Shown: positions 34,593 through 47,018, numbered from the stretch's first letter. The stretch: DNA of 64,000 nt from Daphnia pulex (GCF_021134715.1 NC_060019.1:6014001-6078000), one strand, 5' to 3'. The notes: a model not told the origin generated them from the sequence alone. Numbers and translations are program-made.

Positions 34593-35640
34593 ATGAACTT
34601 CATGTGGAAATACATCAATTTAAAAATGGAGAAATTAAGTGGGAAGAGGATGTCATCTGGTGAAGTCAAAGAGTTTCCTGTGGTTGTGGATGTTGCTGTG
34701 TCATCTGAAGACTCTGAAATACTAACAAGCTTTGAAGCAAAATCCTCTGGAGATATCACAAAATCCAACATTGCGTTGGCAGTCGACTACAAGTTTGGTG
34801 TCTCTTTGCAGAAATTGTGGGCATTAATGATTCTGTTCAAACAACTTCATTAACCGTTCTGGTTTCTGAGTTTAATTCTGACTTCACCTTGCACAAAAAC
34901 TGCATTCGACATTTTTTCAGGTGGGACACTACTGCAATCCTCATAGGAGAGCAGGAATCACTGGCTTCAAGGCAAAAAGAGATGGCCTCAAATCTAACGA
35001 AGGTTTTGTCTGGAGGTGGTAGCTTCAGCCTGACTAGTCACTGTCAGATTGGTCAATCATTACTTCAGTATGTTCTGCTGGGTTGACTGTTTGAGTTGTG
35101 TTTCAAAACCTCAAAGAAGAACTCAAAACAAACACAAAATAAATGATCCTGATTTCTGATGGACTTCCCTTTCTTCTCAAGATTGGTGGGTTACAAGTTC
35201 AACTTGTGGAGAGCTGTTACTTCAACAGAACTATAGGGAGGACTTAGGCCACGATTAACCAGTTTCCAATAAAAAAAAACTAATGTCAAGATGTAGCTTA
35301 CTTTGGACACCTCAAATGGAGGGTTTTTCAGCTATACAAGTCATCACATGTCAAAACCGGAAGAAACACGCCAGATTAATTGAGAATATGACGAAGCTTA
35401 CTGGACTGGAAGCAACAGATAGACTCAAATCATGAAGTTCTACACAAAGCTTCTAAGGACTCCAATGAAGTGCTTTTTAATTTTGCTAAAAGAATTCATT
35501 CAGCTGGTATATCTGCTTCACTCAGTGGTAAAGTCAGTTTATCAAGAGTTGTTGCAGCATCTGTGTACATAGCATCCAAACATGTTATGACTCAGTCTAC
35601 TTTTTGGTTAAAAACGAAAAAAACTGGTGCCTAGATCACC
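34593..35640 (+). pseudogene. Unidentified degraded coding region
   Basis: Several plus-strand pieces in different frames look protein-like: SSEDSEILTSFEAKSSG near 34700, VSEFNSDFTLHKN near 34865, and an open stretch around 35434-35610 containing NEVLFNFAKRIHSAG and VSLSRVVAASVYIASK. Stops and frame changes separate them, so no intact product exists. I do not recognise the family. The dispersed repeat that starts at 35658 lies directly downstream, so this may be the coding part of the same element. Confidence 0.35.
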
Positions 35641-35657
35641 TTGTTGAAATCAACTTA

Positions 35658-36405
35658 TTAAAAGTCAAGAGAATCCATGGAACAACCTATGTTCACCCCT
35701 GAGGGCTTTTCCTGACCCTGTTTTCCTTGGGAATTCCCCAGGAAAAAGCCTAGCCTGTGCGGAATTTTCCCAAGGAAATTGATTCCTGAATGTTATTTTA
35801 GTTTCCCAGCGTTTTTCTGTCTGCTGTGGCCACAACGTTTGTTTGTTTTGGTTTTAAGATTTCTTTCTTACAAGTTACAGGATAAATTTGCCCAAGCTGA
35901 TGAGTTTGCAAATTGCGTTATTTATGCTTCTGTGTAATATTCGTGTTATTTTTTGTGAAAACTTCGAAGCACAAAGGGAAAAGTAACAACATAAAAACTG
36001 AATCGACTATTTTTTAAAGCCGGAAAAACGTAGATAAATGTGACCAAAGGTAAAATTATACCTTATTTCATTGCAATTCAGTTACTGATTCTAGTTCTAC
36101 TAGTCTTTAGAGTACACCAAATCAAGCTCGAAGAATATTTTTCACCAAGGTTTAAATACCTTTGTGCAGTTACTGATTCTTTTTCAATTTTACGGTATCT
36201 TAATTGGAAGATGAAATGAAGACACTAACCTAGTAGCCAGCAGAAAAAAATGACTCCAATATGTATACTCACTTCAGCATGAAGTAATTTCTAGTCTTCT
36301 GCAGTAAGCTCAAGCTCGAAGAATATTTTTCACCTATCCAATAGGAGAAATTAGTAGAAATAGAAATAATTTATCAGTGTATTCCTGGACAGCAACTAAA
36401 TACAG
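35658..36405 (+). repeat. Dispersed repeat, copy A
   Basis: It shares about 700 bp of clear similarity with 62077-62765, beginning at TTAAAAGTCAAGAGAATCC in both. Copy A has an extra segment of about 85 bp, from about 36090 to 36175, bounded by duplicated AGTTACTGATTCT. Inside is a conserved near-palindrome, TTTTCCTTGGGAATTCC followed by CCAGGAAAA. The repeat class is not identified. Confidence 0.85.
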
Positions 36406-36689
36406 ATTTTGTTATAGAAATCTAGTTGTTTTTCAGTGCTAATCAATAAATCCAGTGTTAATCAGTGCTACTCCCAGATTACTCCTTGGATGAGAAGCGT
36501 GAAAGGCCAGTGCACATCTTTTTTTCCTGTTTCGGTTTCCTTGGTTTTTCTTTCCCCCTTTTTTTAACGAATCCCCTTAAAACTTCTACCATTGCGTTAG
36601 AAATAATAAGTTTTTTTGGCTTCCGTCTCTTGAATGGAAGAGTCTCTCTTTGATGCACGTTCGTCCTGCTCCTTTTCTCTCAGCATTTT

Positions 36690-37781
36690 CTAGTATTTGC
36701 TGGAAATAAAAAAGTATTTTAAAATTAGACATATATCATTTTTTAAAGTAAAATTACCAACTCCATTGATTGCATTTCTTCGAGATTTGAAACGAAAACA
36801 CTCAAAATCTTGGTACTTGCGCCCAATTCAGCCTTCTTCTTAGGGGAAGCTTTAATTCTACCACCGAGTAATTCTTCTGCTTCTTCTGTCTCTCTTGGTG
36901 TAATAGTACCTTAGGCCACCAGCTCAGCGTTCTCATCTCTTATAAGCTGCATTTCTTCATTCGTTATGTCTTGGCAATTTAGATTTAGCAGCTCGTTTTC
37001 TAGAAGCCAAATAGCTACTTGAAGCTTTGAGCTTTACGAGCGCTCTGTTACCTTATAAATATATCTATGTGATATCATAAATTAATACAATTAATTATAT
37101 TTCCCTACCCAATAACTCTTGGAGTTTCTCATAGAATGCCGGTTGCTTAAATGGCCCTTTCCCAGTCTCCGATACTGATAGTCAAAATAGGACTTGTAAG
37201 TCTCATTCAGCTTGCTTCAACTTGTATAAACTTTAACCCAAGCTACTTCCGGTTTTCTGGTGATTTTAACACAAGTTTGTCGCAGATCTGTAGCTATATG
37301 GAAAATAACGTCAGCTTCGGAATTTTTTGTCAGCAACCATCTCCCACCGTTCTTTCATAATTTCTAGTAGCCAGACAGATGCAGCACAATCAATGATTTT
37401 TATGACCTTGTGGCTTCTTGCCCGACCATAGATCATTGTCCGTTTCGAAATCAGCTTCAAGAATTATGTCATTGTCGGTGTTTTGTGTGGCTGTTCCGTT
37501 ATGAAACGGCCATTTGGCTACCACTTTGTCCGGCACAATGCGTACACTTTCAGTATTGGCATGTAGCGCCAAGGGTGGATCTTAAGGGGTCACCATTGGT
37601 GTTGCAAAAAATCATTAAGGATGTTGATGTCGAGCTGCTCCGTTGGCTCTTGGCATGGAACTTCGTAGTGCCCGAGAGGCACCTTGTCAATTTCAACAGT
37701 CGCAATGTAGGACGATCCTGAATAAAACGACCGAGTATTTATTGTATAAGTTTTTATTCTATGGAAATAATGCCGGGACAC
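36690..37781 (-). pseudogene. Degraded Myb/SANT-like (trihelix) gene fragment
   Basis: Minus-strand pieces in order are an acidic segment (37390-37781, two frames), a possible DNA-binding helix ASVWLLEIMKERWEMVADK (about 37310-37370), then KLNETYKSYFDYQY and GPFKQPAFYEKLQELLG ending in a donor near 37110. Downstream is an acidic/lysine-rich exon with EETEEAEELL-like composition (about 36760-36990). The W-x(n)-YK...FYEKLQELLG order is typical of Myb/SANT-like proteins associated with transposons. At least two frameshifts and internal stops are needed, so it is likely dead. Confidence 0.4.
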
Positions 37782-38952
37782 AACACAGAAAAAAAGGAAT
37801 GTATGCTTACATTATTAATCATTGTGCCAGAATAAACATCAAAATAATCGCACTTGAATTTTATGAAGCCATACAGAATGACATTGTCAACGATATCAAA
37901 GTCACTCTCGTTCATGGCGAAGGTTTTCGTGAAACTGAGATTTCCACATCATGTATCAGGTGAAGGTAAAAGGTAGGTGGTCAGAAGATGCCCCAATTAA
38001 CATGATTTCCTTTTTGTATTGTACAAGAAGGTTTTCTTTTCTCGGACTACATAATGCTTCCTTACCTTACCTCCCGTAAAAACGACCATAATGGATACTT
38101 CTTGTCAGTTTCTTTTGAGATAGCTAAAATCATGGATAATTTAACTTTTGATCGGCAGTAAAGCGGTTTTTTTATTTACTGTTATCGAAGACCTCAGTTT
38201 TTAAATCTGAAAAAGAATCGGATTATGCGGACTATAACACTTTTTCAAAAATAAACCTGCTAACGAGGATTTTCATTATCCATAACATCAGGAATTCCCC
38301 ATATTCGTGTATCTGTATAAGTATAATTGGTTCGCAAATGAATCCAATTAAAGGTAATGGTAAATAGAAAACTTTTACAATTTCTTTCGCCGTATAGTTT
38401 TGTTCATTACAAATAGTAAGCTTCCTGGTACTCCAGAATTTCCGTTTTGTTGCGTGTAGGCAGTGCCGATGGACAAAATATGTTAATAGGCCTACATTAC
38501 ACTGTGGTACAGTCGAGTCTATTGACATGCGCGGGGGGTCCCTTACCCTACGCGGGAAAAATGTAGCGTTGCATTGAGTGTGCGAGGCACGAAAAATATT
38601 TTCCTACCGTTCTTGGGTTTCTATTTTCTTACCCAACCCAAGAACGGTAGGGAATTCCAAAGGAGGAAAATCCCTCAGAAGAAACTGAAGTGGTGTTCTC
38701 ACTCCAAAAGGCTACAATTTTCTCTACAACTGTGTTGCTGGGTCCTTTAATAGGATTAAAGGTTGCCTGAGTGGGATTGCTTTGAAGAAAGTCAATAATT
38801 AAATGTAAGGGAGTCCAAATCTGATATTTTGTTCAGCCCTTCTAATCCAGTAAAATGGAGATGGTTTGCAATGGACTCCATACCTGCATCCAGCAGAGCC
38901 AGGAATAGACGTTGGACAAAAGTCTGTGAATCAATCCCCTGGATAAGAGACA
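37782..38952. other. Unassigned sequence with a perfect hairpin
   Basis: The only clear structure is a 17-bp perfect inverted repeat at 38603-38619 and 38635-38651. A minus-strand frame at about 38800-38957 (LIQGIDSQTFVQRLFLALLDAG) is cut by the BEL insertion and is not identified. Confidence 0.45.
38603..38651. repeat. Perfect 17-bp inverted repeat (hairpin)
   Basis: CCTACCGTTCTTGGGTT at 38603-38619 is exactly complementary to 38635-38651, with a 15-base loop. Confidence 0.9.
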
Positions 38953-38957
38953 CTCTT

Positions 38958-39195
38958 TGTTCCAAATGGAAGATCTGGTAACGGGCCAGAGCAGACGACG
39001 CACCAGCGAAGACACACGTTTTTCTCACTTTGATCAATCTTCACGTTTTTTCCTCCGCTGATTGAGTGTATAACGAGAGAAATATTGTGAATTGGAAAGA
39101 AGAAGAATACATCTTTTGTGACCCGTAAGCTCAGGTATCATAATTATTGTGTATATTGGCTCAAAGTCTCTTTAAGGTTCATGCAATATTGAACG
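38958..39195 (+). repeat. BEL/Pao 5' LTR
   Basis: Starts TGTTCCAAATGG and ends near ATATTGAACG. It is nearly identical to the 3' LTR, apart from a few substitutions and a two-base length difference. The terminal CA has become CG here. Confidence 0.88.
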
Positions 39196-39654
39196 TAATG
39201 GTGTCGAAACCCGGGATCTTATAGAACCAGCACGCTCGTTACTTGTTAAAGCAAATTTATCGATCAACTAACTAATATCTAATAATTATAGTGAAACCAT
39301 TTGTGATAAGTAGACATAATCTGTAAGAACAAGGGAGTGTGATCACAGAGTTGACAACACATAAGTTTGTCACGAACCACCCTGAAAGATATTGGTTGAC
39401 ACAACTTGCCTCTTTCATTCAATTGCATTACGGTTGAAAGGTAAGATGCAAATACGAACCATGGCCTTAAGGCATAAATTAATTATCCCTTTTTGACAGA
39501 TACAGCCTTAAGGCAAGTAATTGACTCTCAAGAGCAAGAATTCAACACTGACTCTTAAGAATATAAAATTATTGGAGAAAGTTATAGCAGAACGGAGGGA
39601 CAAGTCAATTCAATTAGAAATAAAGGTAAAAAGAAAAATGGTACGAAATTCAAA

Positions 39655-41662
39655 ATGAACCTGGCCTTAAGGCGTAAATTAATTCCAGATAGAAGAGACG
39701 ACCGACCAATTGAAACACATCGTGTAGAAATGTCAACATCATCAGGAAGTGAGCTCGACGAGAGCACCTCGACGCCTGAAGAGGCTAAACTTAATCGGAA
39801 AACATCACGTAACAAGTTCACGAGGCTTGCTAAAGCCATTGAAACTGCAATAGCACACTCTAAAAGCATTGAAGCCGTGGAATTACTGAAACAATCGCTG
39901 AAAGAACATTATGAAGATTGTATGCGAATGCATACAAAATGCTCAGCAGAAGTAGTGGCTGGCCCAGATGGCGAGGAGAAGGATAAAGTCGAGAAATGGG
40001 CCTACGATCTGGATGCAGCCTACACACTCGTGAATGAAGCAGTAGACACATATGTTGCTCAAACGAACGCAGCCGACGAGCAATCACGCAAGCAAAAATA
40101 ATATCAAGAGTCCGAAGAAAGAAACGCTCGAGTGGCAGCAGAGAACCACATTGTGCAAAAGCTAAAAGAAGCTGAACAAATAGCGGCTGAGGCAAAAGCG
40201 GTAGCAGAGATAGCCAACAAAAGAGCAGAAACAGCAGCTGAGGATCACGCAGCCTCACTCATAATAATCAAACACCAAGACGCAGCTCTTAAGCGCCGTC
40301 ATGACCAAGAAGACGAAGAGATAGCGAGAAAGCGGTTGGTGGAGGACACCGAGTGAGCTGAATTTCGTAGGTGATTGAGTGCATCAACAACGAACCCCGT
40401 TCAGCGAACCACCAAAGCGGCACCTAGGACTCCTAATAGACTCTAGGACTCCAGCTCCTATTAGAAACGTTAGTTTCCAGGACGAATTTTCGCAAGTTGA
40501 CCCACCAACACCACCACCTTCAACTAACCGAAGATACAACACAACCGGAAACGGGACGACGAATGGGTCAACGATCCCCAACACAGTCGATGCTTGGATA
40601 TTCCAGCCGTTCGTGCCAGTAGCTCAAACGACAGGAGGAGGCGAGGCGATGATGACGATGGCCAAGCTGGCCAAAGCAGCAACCTTTGGGGGAGAAGCTC
40701 GCGACTGGCCTATAATCATCCAAACCGTAAAGAGCATGATTCACGACGTCTTTCCATCAGACGTACAGCGACTCACGATGCTATCAACGATGCTGGCGGC
40801 TCCTATTCGAGAGGGAATGAGCCAAATCTTCAACACACCACTAGCGTACCGAGCAGCTCTACACGAGTTACACCGTAAATACGACCACCCGCACTTGGTA
40901 GTCCGTTCGTAGATCCAGCACTTAATGGCCATCTCGCTCGGCGAAGGAGGATCCAACCTCGAAACATTTTCAACACAGTTAAACGGTGCAGTCGCTACCC
41001 TCGATGCTGCTGGTTACGGCCACGAACTGGAATCGAGTGTAGCTTTGGAAGGACTCGTATCAAAATTGCCTACACATTTGCTGGCGAGATGGGGAAGGAA
41101 CGTAACGCGAATTTTTCCAAGAGTACCCACCCTACGCGATCTGAATGCGTGGCTCGGCTTCGAACTGATGGGAATGAAAAATGTACAGGGCGTGATTCCG
41201 CTAACCAAACCGGCGACCCCGACAATTGCTCCCCCGCAACACTCGATTCGTCAGCGGCTCCAAGAAAATGGAGTCGGTTGGACCCGGGATAGTAACCTAT
41301 CGTTGTATCGTGCGTCAACAACAATCAAAACAACCCAACCAACAGTGAACGCGATAGCTGCAAAACAAGAATTACTTAGCACATGCAGTGTCTGCAATGA
41401 AGAACCGGGTCACGCTCTGGAACGTTGCATCCAATACCTTGGAATGTCGGTCGACGACAGGGCGGAAGCAGTGTTCGACTTGGACAACTGCTTTCGTTGC
41501 TTGGGGCGCAACCACTTGTGCCGCGATTGTAAGAAATCACTACGATGCGAGATCTGCAACAGCGCCTCACATCACACACTGATTCATGGTGCATCTCGAG
41601 CAGCACCTGGACAGCAAAGTCGCCACTCAGAGCGAGGCCGACTCCGTCCATCCTCCAAGTGA
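39655..41662 (+). pseudogene. BEL/Pao gag (with zinc knuckles)
   Basis: Four consecutive frame pieces form one gag: 39655-40101, 40102-40353 (alanine/glutamate-rich coiled coil), 40379-40909 and 40925-41662. In-frame stops separate them (TAA at 40099, TGA near 40354, TAG near 40910). The first two are helical and charged. The third contains a capsid-like segment (FGGEARDWPIIIQTV onward, then YRAALHELHRKYDHP). The last ends in cysteine-rich knuckles: CSVCNEEPGHALERC, CFRCLGRNHLCRDC and CEICNSASHHTLIH. Gag normally packages the element RNA in cytoplasmic particles. Confidence 0.82.
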
Positions 41663-41701
41663 AGCCAACTAAACACCGAAACGACGCCGACGGGAAATCA
41701 C

Positions 41702-41905
41702 AACGCTCGTTGGTTTGCTGTTTCACCGTATGTGCGCCTTCTCGTGCACAACGGATCAAACGTCGTGTCAACCGTAGCCTTACTAGATCCCGGCTGCGAA
41801 ACATCACTTATTTCAAAAGAACTGGCTCTTATTTTAAATCTCACTGGAAAACGAACAAAAATGAATCTGAAAACTTTTCACGGGCAGGTCCCGAAACTAA
41901 TCTAA
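41702..41905 (+). pseudogene. BEL/Pao aspartic protease fragment
   Basis: The frame SPYVRLLVHNGSNVVSTVALL is followed by DPGCETSLIS, the active-site loop of a retroviral-type aspartic protease, with DPG where D-S/T-G is more usual. It ends at a TAA. A short continuation in another frame (near 42060-42110) contains DWREVGIFIGTNVP, matching the usual end of this domain. After that the sequence jumps past the reverse transcriptase. Confidence 0.7.
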
Positions 41906-42139
41906 ACCGAAACCCACTGCCAAATCTCGTCTATGGCAAACTTCAGCAGCAAGCTCACAGTCGATCCGCTAATCATCGTGCCAAAACTTCAAGTCAATGA
42001 AAGATTCATCAATTGGAAACAACACCAAAACCGCTGACCAAATCTTAGGAACGTAGAACTATCAAACTTCGACTGGAGAGAGGTTGGCATTTTCATCGGA
42101 ACAAACGTTCCTCAAACGGTATCTTCATCTACTACACCT

Positions 42140-43985
42140 TTCCTGCTTCTCGCATTGGTGTTGGTCAGACTCCGAAAACGTTCTTTACTGGCTGCGTTCG
42201 GAGGCTACACTATACGCCCAGTTCATCAGCAGCCGCAAAGAACAGATATTGTCCGTCTCACCCGCGTCCAGGTGGCGTCATTTTCCCTCAGAACAAAACC
42301 CCGCCGACGATCTTAGTCGAGGAATAGAAGCGAGCGAGCTGACGGAAGGCCAGCAAAGCCTAGCTAGACCTGCCTTTCTACTAATGGGAGAAGAGGAGTG
42401 GCCACAAAGGTTCGGAGGAGGAGCGGTGCAGCCGAAAGACCTGGAAATCATAAGACAGTGGCTGTGTGTTAGGAGGTTATGGTGAACACCGTGATGGCGA
42501 CGGAAACAGGAGCTGCCAATTCCCTCCTGCCGACGATCAATAATCTAATCGAGTCCAGCACCACACTCTCCGCTCTCAAGCGGTCCGTAGTCGGGTTGAA
42601 TGCTGCTCTAGGCGAGGAATTAACGCCGTCATTGTTGCGGGCTGGTCTTAATCGCTGCATCAAAATGGCCCAAAATTCAGCGTTTGCCCGCGAAATCAAT
42701 GCATTGGCCAAAACTCAAAAGCAAGCAAATCGGACGCGATTCACCGCTCCGCAAACTCTCTTCATTTCTTGATCCAGACGGTCTGTTGCGAGTGGGAGGA
42801 CGCCTGCAACATACCACTATGAACGAAGACGCCAAGCATCCAGTTATCTTACCCCATCACCACAAGTTGACGAAGCTCATCACCATCACCATCCATGAAT
42901 CGCGATTTCACGCCTCGACCGGAAGGACACTCTATGAGGTGAGCGCCACCTATTGGATCGTCATAGGAAGAAGAACGGTGCGCCAAGTGGTCAACTCCTT
43001 CCTAGACTGTCGGAAGCGACACGCGAAACCATTGGCTCCGGAAATGGCACCTCTTCCCGCCTGTCGAGTTACCCCTTTCCACCCACCATTCAGCAATGTC
43101 GGGGTCGATTACTTTGGCCCAATGCACGTTCCAGTCAAGCGAAGTACGGAGAAAAGGTACGGGGTGCTATACACCTGCCTCGCCGCGAGGGCCGTCCACC
43201 TGAAGCTGGTCAACACCAGGACACCAAGTCGTGTCTCATGGCCTGGCGCCGTTTCGTAGCTCTGTGAGGCTCCCCAAAGAACGTGTGGAGCGATAATAGG
43301 ACCAACCTGACAGCCTGTGAGAAGGAATTGAAACAAGGGCTGGCAAGGATTGTTAACGAGGGCCGACTGGTGGCGGAAATGGCTGATAAAGACATCAATT
43401 GGCAATTCTCCCCTCCATCAGCCCCACATTTTGGTGGATCCTGGGAAAGTTTGGTCAAGTAAGCGAAATCAGCACTTAAGGTAGTGCTGGGCAACACTAC
43501 GGTAAATGAAGAGGTGTTGCGTACCGTCCTAGCAGAAGTGATGGCCATCCTGAACGCTCGCCCGCTGACACATCTGAGTGTCGACCCGGAAGACGAAAGC
43601 CCACTTACCCCTAATCACTTTTTTCTAGGCCGAGCCCACCCACACATTCCTCCTGATTTGTTCGATGAAGATACGCTATCGCGTAAACGCTGGAGGCAGG
43701 CGCAAGAACTGATGACCCGGTTCTGGCGCCGCTGAATGACGGAGTATGTGTCTTCGTTGATGGAGAGACGAAAATGGACCTGAAAGAGCCGTATCGTCCA
43801 GGTCGGCGACCTAGTACTCATCGTGGACCAAAATGCACCAAGGGGAACGTGGCTGACGGGTACGGTCAGCCGGTTGTTACCGGCCAAATCTTCGCTGCCG
43901 ACCGGAAAGCAGGTGGTCTTGACCGTCTGGGAAAAGACGACGACCGGTGAATACCGACGGCCCGTCGTGAAACTAAGTCTCTTAT
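42140..43985 (+). pseudogene. BEL/Pao RNase H tail, integrase and DUF5641-like region
   Basis: It begins with WSDSENVLYWLRSE and WRHFPSEQNPADDLSRG, the linker after RNase H in BEL elements. The integrase follows, with LLRVGGRL, a zinc-binding HH segment, VDYFGPM (first catalytic Asp), SDNRTN (second Asp, about 43300) and FGGSWESLVK (Glu, about 43440). The zinc pair is damaged (SFLDC in place of SCxxC). The C-terminal part, GDLVLIVDQNAPRGTW and VVLTVWEKTT, is typical of these elements. Stops at about 43266, 43460 and 43732 break it. Confidence 0.8.
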
Positions 43986-44022
43986 GACGCGCCACGGACT
44001 CCTCTTCCTAAGGAAAGGACTA

Positions 44023-44258
44023 TGTTCCAAATGGAAGATCTGGCAACGGGCCAGAGCAGATGACGCACCAGCGAAGACACACGTTTTTTCTCACTTTGAT
44101 CAATCTTCACGTTTTTTCCTCCACTGATTGAGTGTATAACGAGATAAATATTGTGAATTGGAAAGAAGAAGAATACATCTTTTGTGACCCGTAAGCTCAG
44201 GTATAATTATTGTGTATATTGGCTCAACGTCTCTTTAAGGTTCATGCAATATTGAACA
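44023..44258 (+). repeat. BEL/Pao 3' LTR
   Basis: TGTTCCAAATGG to ATTGAACA, preceded by a purine-rich tract and followed by the target duplicate CTCTT. Confidence 0.88.
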
Positions 44259-44263
44259 CTCTT

Positions 44264-46249
44264 GATGCAAGTCTTTTTATTTCCGACTGTCAATTACACT
44301 TTTAAATTACACAGATTTTTTGTCGAGTCTTGAAGGTTGTAAAAGAGTTAAAATTACTGGAGCTTCAATAGCTAGAGCAGCCGCTTAAAGTAACGTTAAT
44401 TCTGCAATTCATCAAGACGTCTTTACTAGTTTCCAGTTCAAGAAAGTTCACATCCCAGAAATTCACGACTCTTCAAACCACATTTAGCTATGAAAGCACT
44501 CTATTTTCACGAGAAAGCAATTTGCTCTGGAGAATTCATTGTGTTCAGATCTGTTGAAGTTTATGATAAGAGCCTCACCCAAGCTACCTATTAGGGAGCA
44601 GTATGAAAAAGCAAACACAGTGCTGGCATTCTTGAGAGAATTCTTAAACGATCATTCTAACGACCACGAATAATTTCTTAATTTTTTTGTGTCAGTGAAG
44701 ATAGGTACCATTGGAGGATACTTTAGACCACAGAAAAAGGTTAATTGTGAATCATCTGAAACTACCTTTAACGACATCTGATGAGCGGAAAGGCTTTAAA
44801 GACGTTAAATAAATCTGGCAACTTTACATCTAATGCGTGGTGTGGAAAATAATAATAATAATTAAAAAAAAAACACTGGTGCCATCTAGGAGCTAAACCT
44901 AGTGTGTCCCATTTTTTAATTTAATTTTTATTCGAGGATATTCTTTTTGGTTGTTTAATGAGACAAAAAAAATATAGTCCCAAATGATGGTAGGCCAAAC
45001 TTATTTTTTACCCCTCCCCCCCCACCAGCCTAAAAACCGCCATAATGATGTTATTTTTAAATAAAATTCAGGTTATGCTGTAATTTGTTAAAACCTTCAG
45101 CGATAATAACACGTTAGCTAATTTGTCATATTATATTAATTGAATATTGAGTATTAGGGTATCCACTAATGATTTGTATTACCCACCTATGCAGTATTTA
45201 CGTTGCCCAGACTATATCGATGATTACAAGATGCATCTTTCTCTATTTTGAAATAATTAACGAATATTGGAGACTCGACTACATATATCATTTGAGAACT
45301 AACTAACTGCTGTAATGTTACAATATAAACCGAAACGTTCACAATATTCACTGCGGTTTTTGTTAAATGAACATAACTGATGAGGAAAATATACAGGCTA
45401 CATTTTCTTTTCATTATTAATTAGCATAGTAAGCGACTCACAACAGTCAAAGTGACTGAATGTTACATTACAATTTTCAACAATCTGAGTAGATGGTCGA
45501 TCCAGGCCGAATCCACTGCTATTTCAGACCTGACAGAGTAGCCTCTGTCCTATTGGGAACCACCGCAAGGAGACAACTGCTCCTGTCTCTTTTATTGCGA
45601 CACCTCTGAACATCCGTTGGCCGTCAATGTATTTAATTCGGTGAAATTTCCTTATACGAAAGCGAACAAGCGTATTTTGTTAGAACTTTATAATATACAA
45701 TCGAGTATTAAAAAACACGATATGGTGCATACTTTTGTTGGGCTTGCTTTCGTCGCTGATACCAATACCAGTCCCACCTATTTGTTCTGAATTGTTCAAT
45801 AATACTTTGATGGTGACGTCACTGCAAAAGAATTCCAAATCAACTCTAGTCTTATGGCTTTATATCCGTTTAACCAAAAATAAAAAAAATATTCTGCTCT
45901 GTCTCTCCCTCTTTTTTGCAATTATGTAGTTATGTAGCGCTCGGCCTCTACAAGTTTATTTCCTGCCATTTTCTGCAAGTTCTTATGCTAAATTTCTTGA
46001 AAGAATTGACCCACATGGATTTTAAAACTATGAAACAAATTTGTGTAATAGATAACGTGAAAATCGTGATAGAAAGTGAACAACTGAAGCAAAGCAAAGT
46101 AATTTATTTTATAATTGAATTTTATTCATATTATGCATGGTAATACATGAAATTGGGAAATATACACACATAAAATCAAAAAAGGACTTTCGTTGAAAAA
46201 CAATTGTTTGAAACACTGAAAAACAACTTCTAAAGATCATTTTCAGTAT
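44264..46249. other. Unassigned AT-rich sequence
   Basis: It continues the host sequence split by the BEL insertion. 44280-44700 has scattered protein-like plus-strand pieces (for example REQYEKANTVLAFLREFLND near 44600) in changing frames, unidentified. 44850-46250 shows nothing I can assign. Confidence 0.3.
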
Positions 46250-47018
46250 CCTTATAGGCATTGGTGCAGTGTTATTGCAAGATGGCCAGCCGGTGGATTT
46301 TTCGTCCACGTCCTTGACTGAAACTCAAAAACAATATTGCCAAATAGAGAAGGAGTTGCTGACCGTTCAGTTCGGTTTGCTAGGATTTTGGCAGTATGTT
46401 TATGGACAGAGAGTGACCGTTGAATCTGACCACAAACCTCTCGTGGGACTTCTGGAAAAGCCGATAGCAACTTGCTCATCGCGAATCCAAAGAATGCGGC
46501 TTCAACTACAAAAATTCGACTTTCAGCTTGTGTAAAAGCCCGACAAGGAACTTTTCATATAGCTGATACGCTAAGCAGAGCGCCATCTCCACGTTTGTTC
46601 ACAGATGACGTTACTCAAGATAGTGAAGATCAAGTGCACTATGTTCTTCACAGTGTTATCAGGTCTGGTTCTACACGGAAGCGTTATGTCGAAGCCACGT
46701 CCTTGGAGCCAACCATAAAAATCGCTACAAATGGTCATCCAAAAAGTTTGGCCTGAAAAGTATAGCCAATGTCTGGCTGCAGTGAAACCATACTGGTCCG
46801 TCCGGAGTGAATTGTCGATTGCGGAAGGGTTTTTATTGTGTGGCAGTAGTTTAATTGTTCCCATGTCGCTTCGTCGTGAGACAATGGATGGCATACACGA
46901 TGGTCATTTCAGTGAGACGAAATCTCTTATACGTGAAAAATCGACTGTTTGCTGGCCTGGTTGGGAAGATCAAGTGAAAAACATGGTGGCCAGTTTTTCG
47001 ATTTGCCATTGCCATTTT

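Larger units (their letters stand above)
38958..44258 (+). mobile_element. BEL/Pao LTR retrotransposon, internally deleted
   Basis: Two LTRs (38958..39195 and 44023..44258, 238 and 236 bp) flank an internal region. The 5-bp duplication CTCTT is found at 38953-38957 and 44259-44263. A primer-binding-site candidate starting TGGTGTCGAAACC is at 39199, and a purine-rich AAGGAAAGGA precedes the 3' LTR. The internal order is gag, protease, tail of RNase H region, integrase and a DUF5641-like end. The stretch that should encode reverse transcriptase is absent between about 41905 and 42160. Stops and frameshifts occur throughout, so it is non-autonomous and inactive. The host sequence interrupted is the minus-strand frame around 38800-38957 and 44264 onward. 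Confidence 0.9.

Noticed and set aside
39860..40258. Minus-strand leucine-rich 132-codon ORF
   Set aside because: Antisense of the BEL gag coiled coil.
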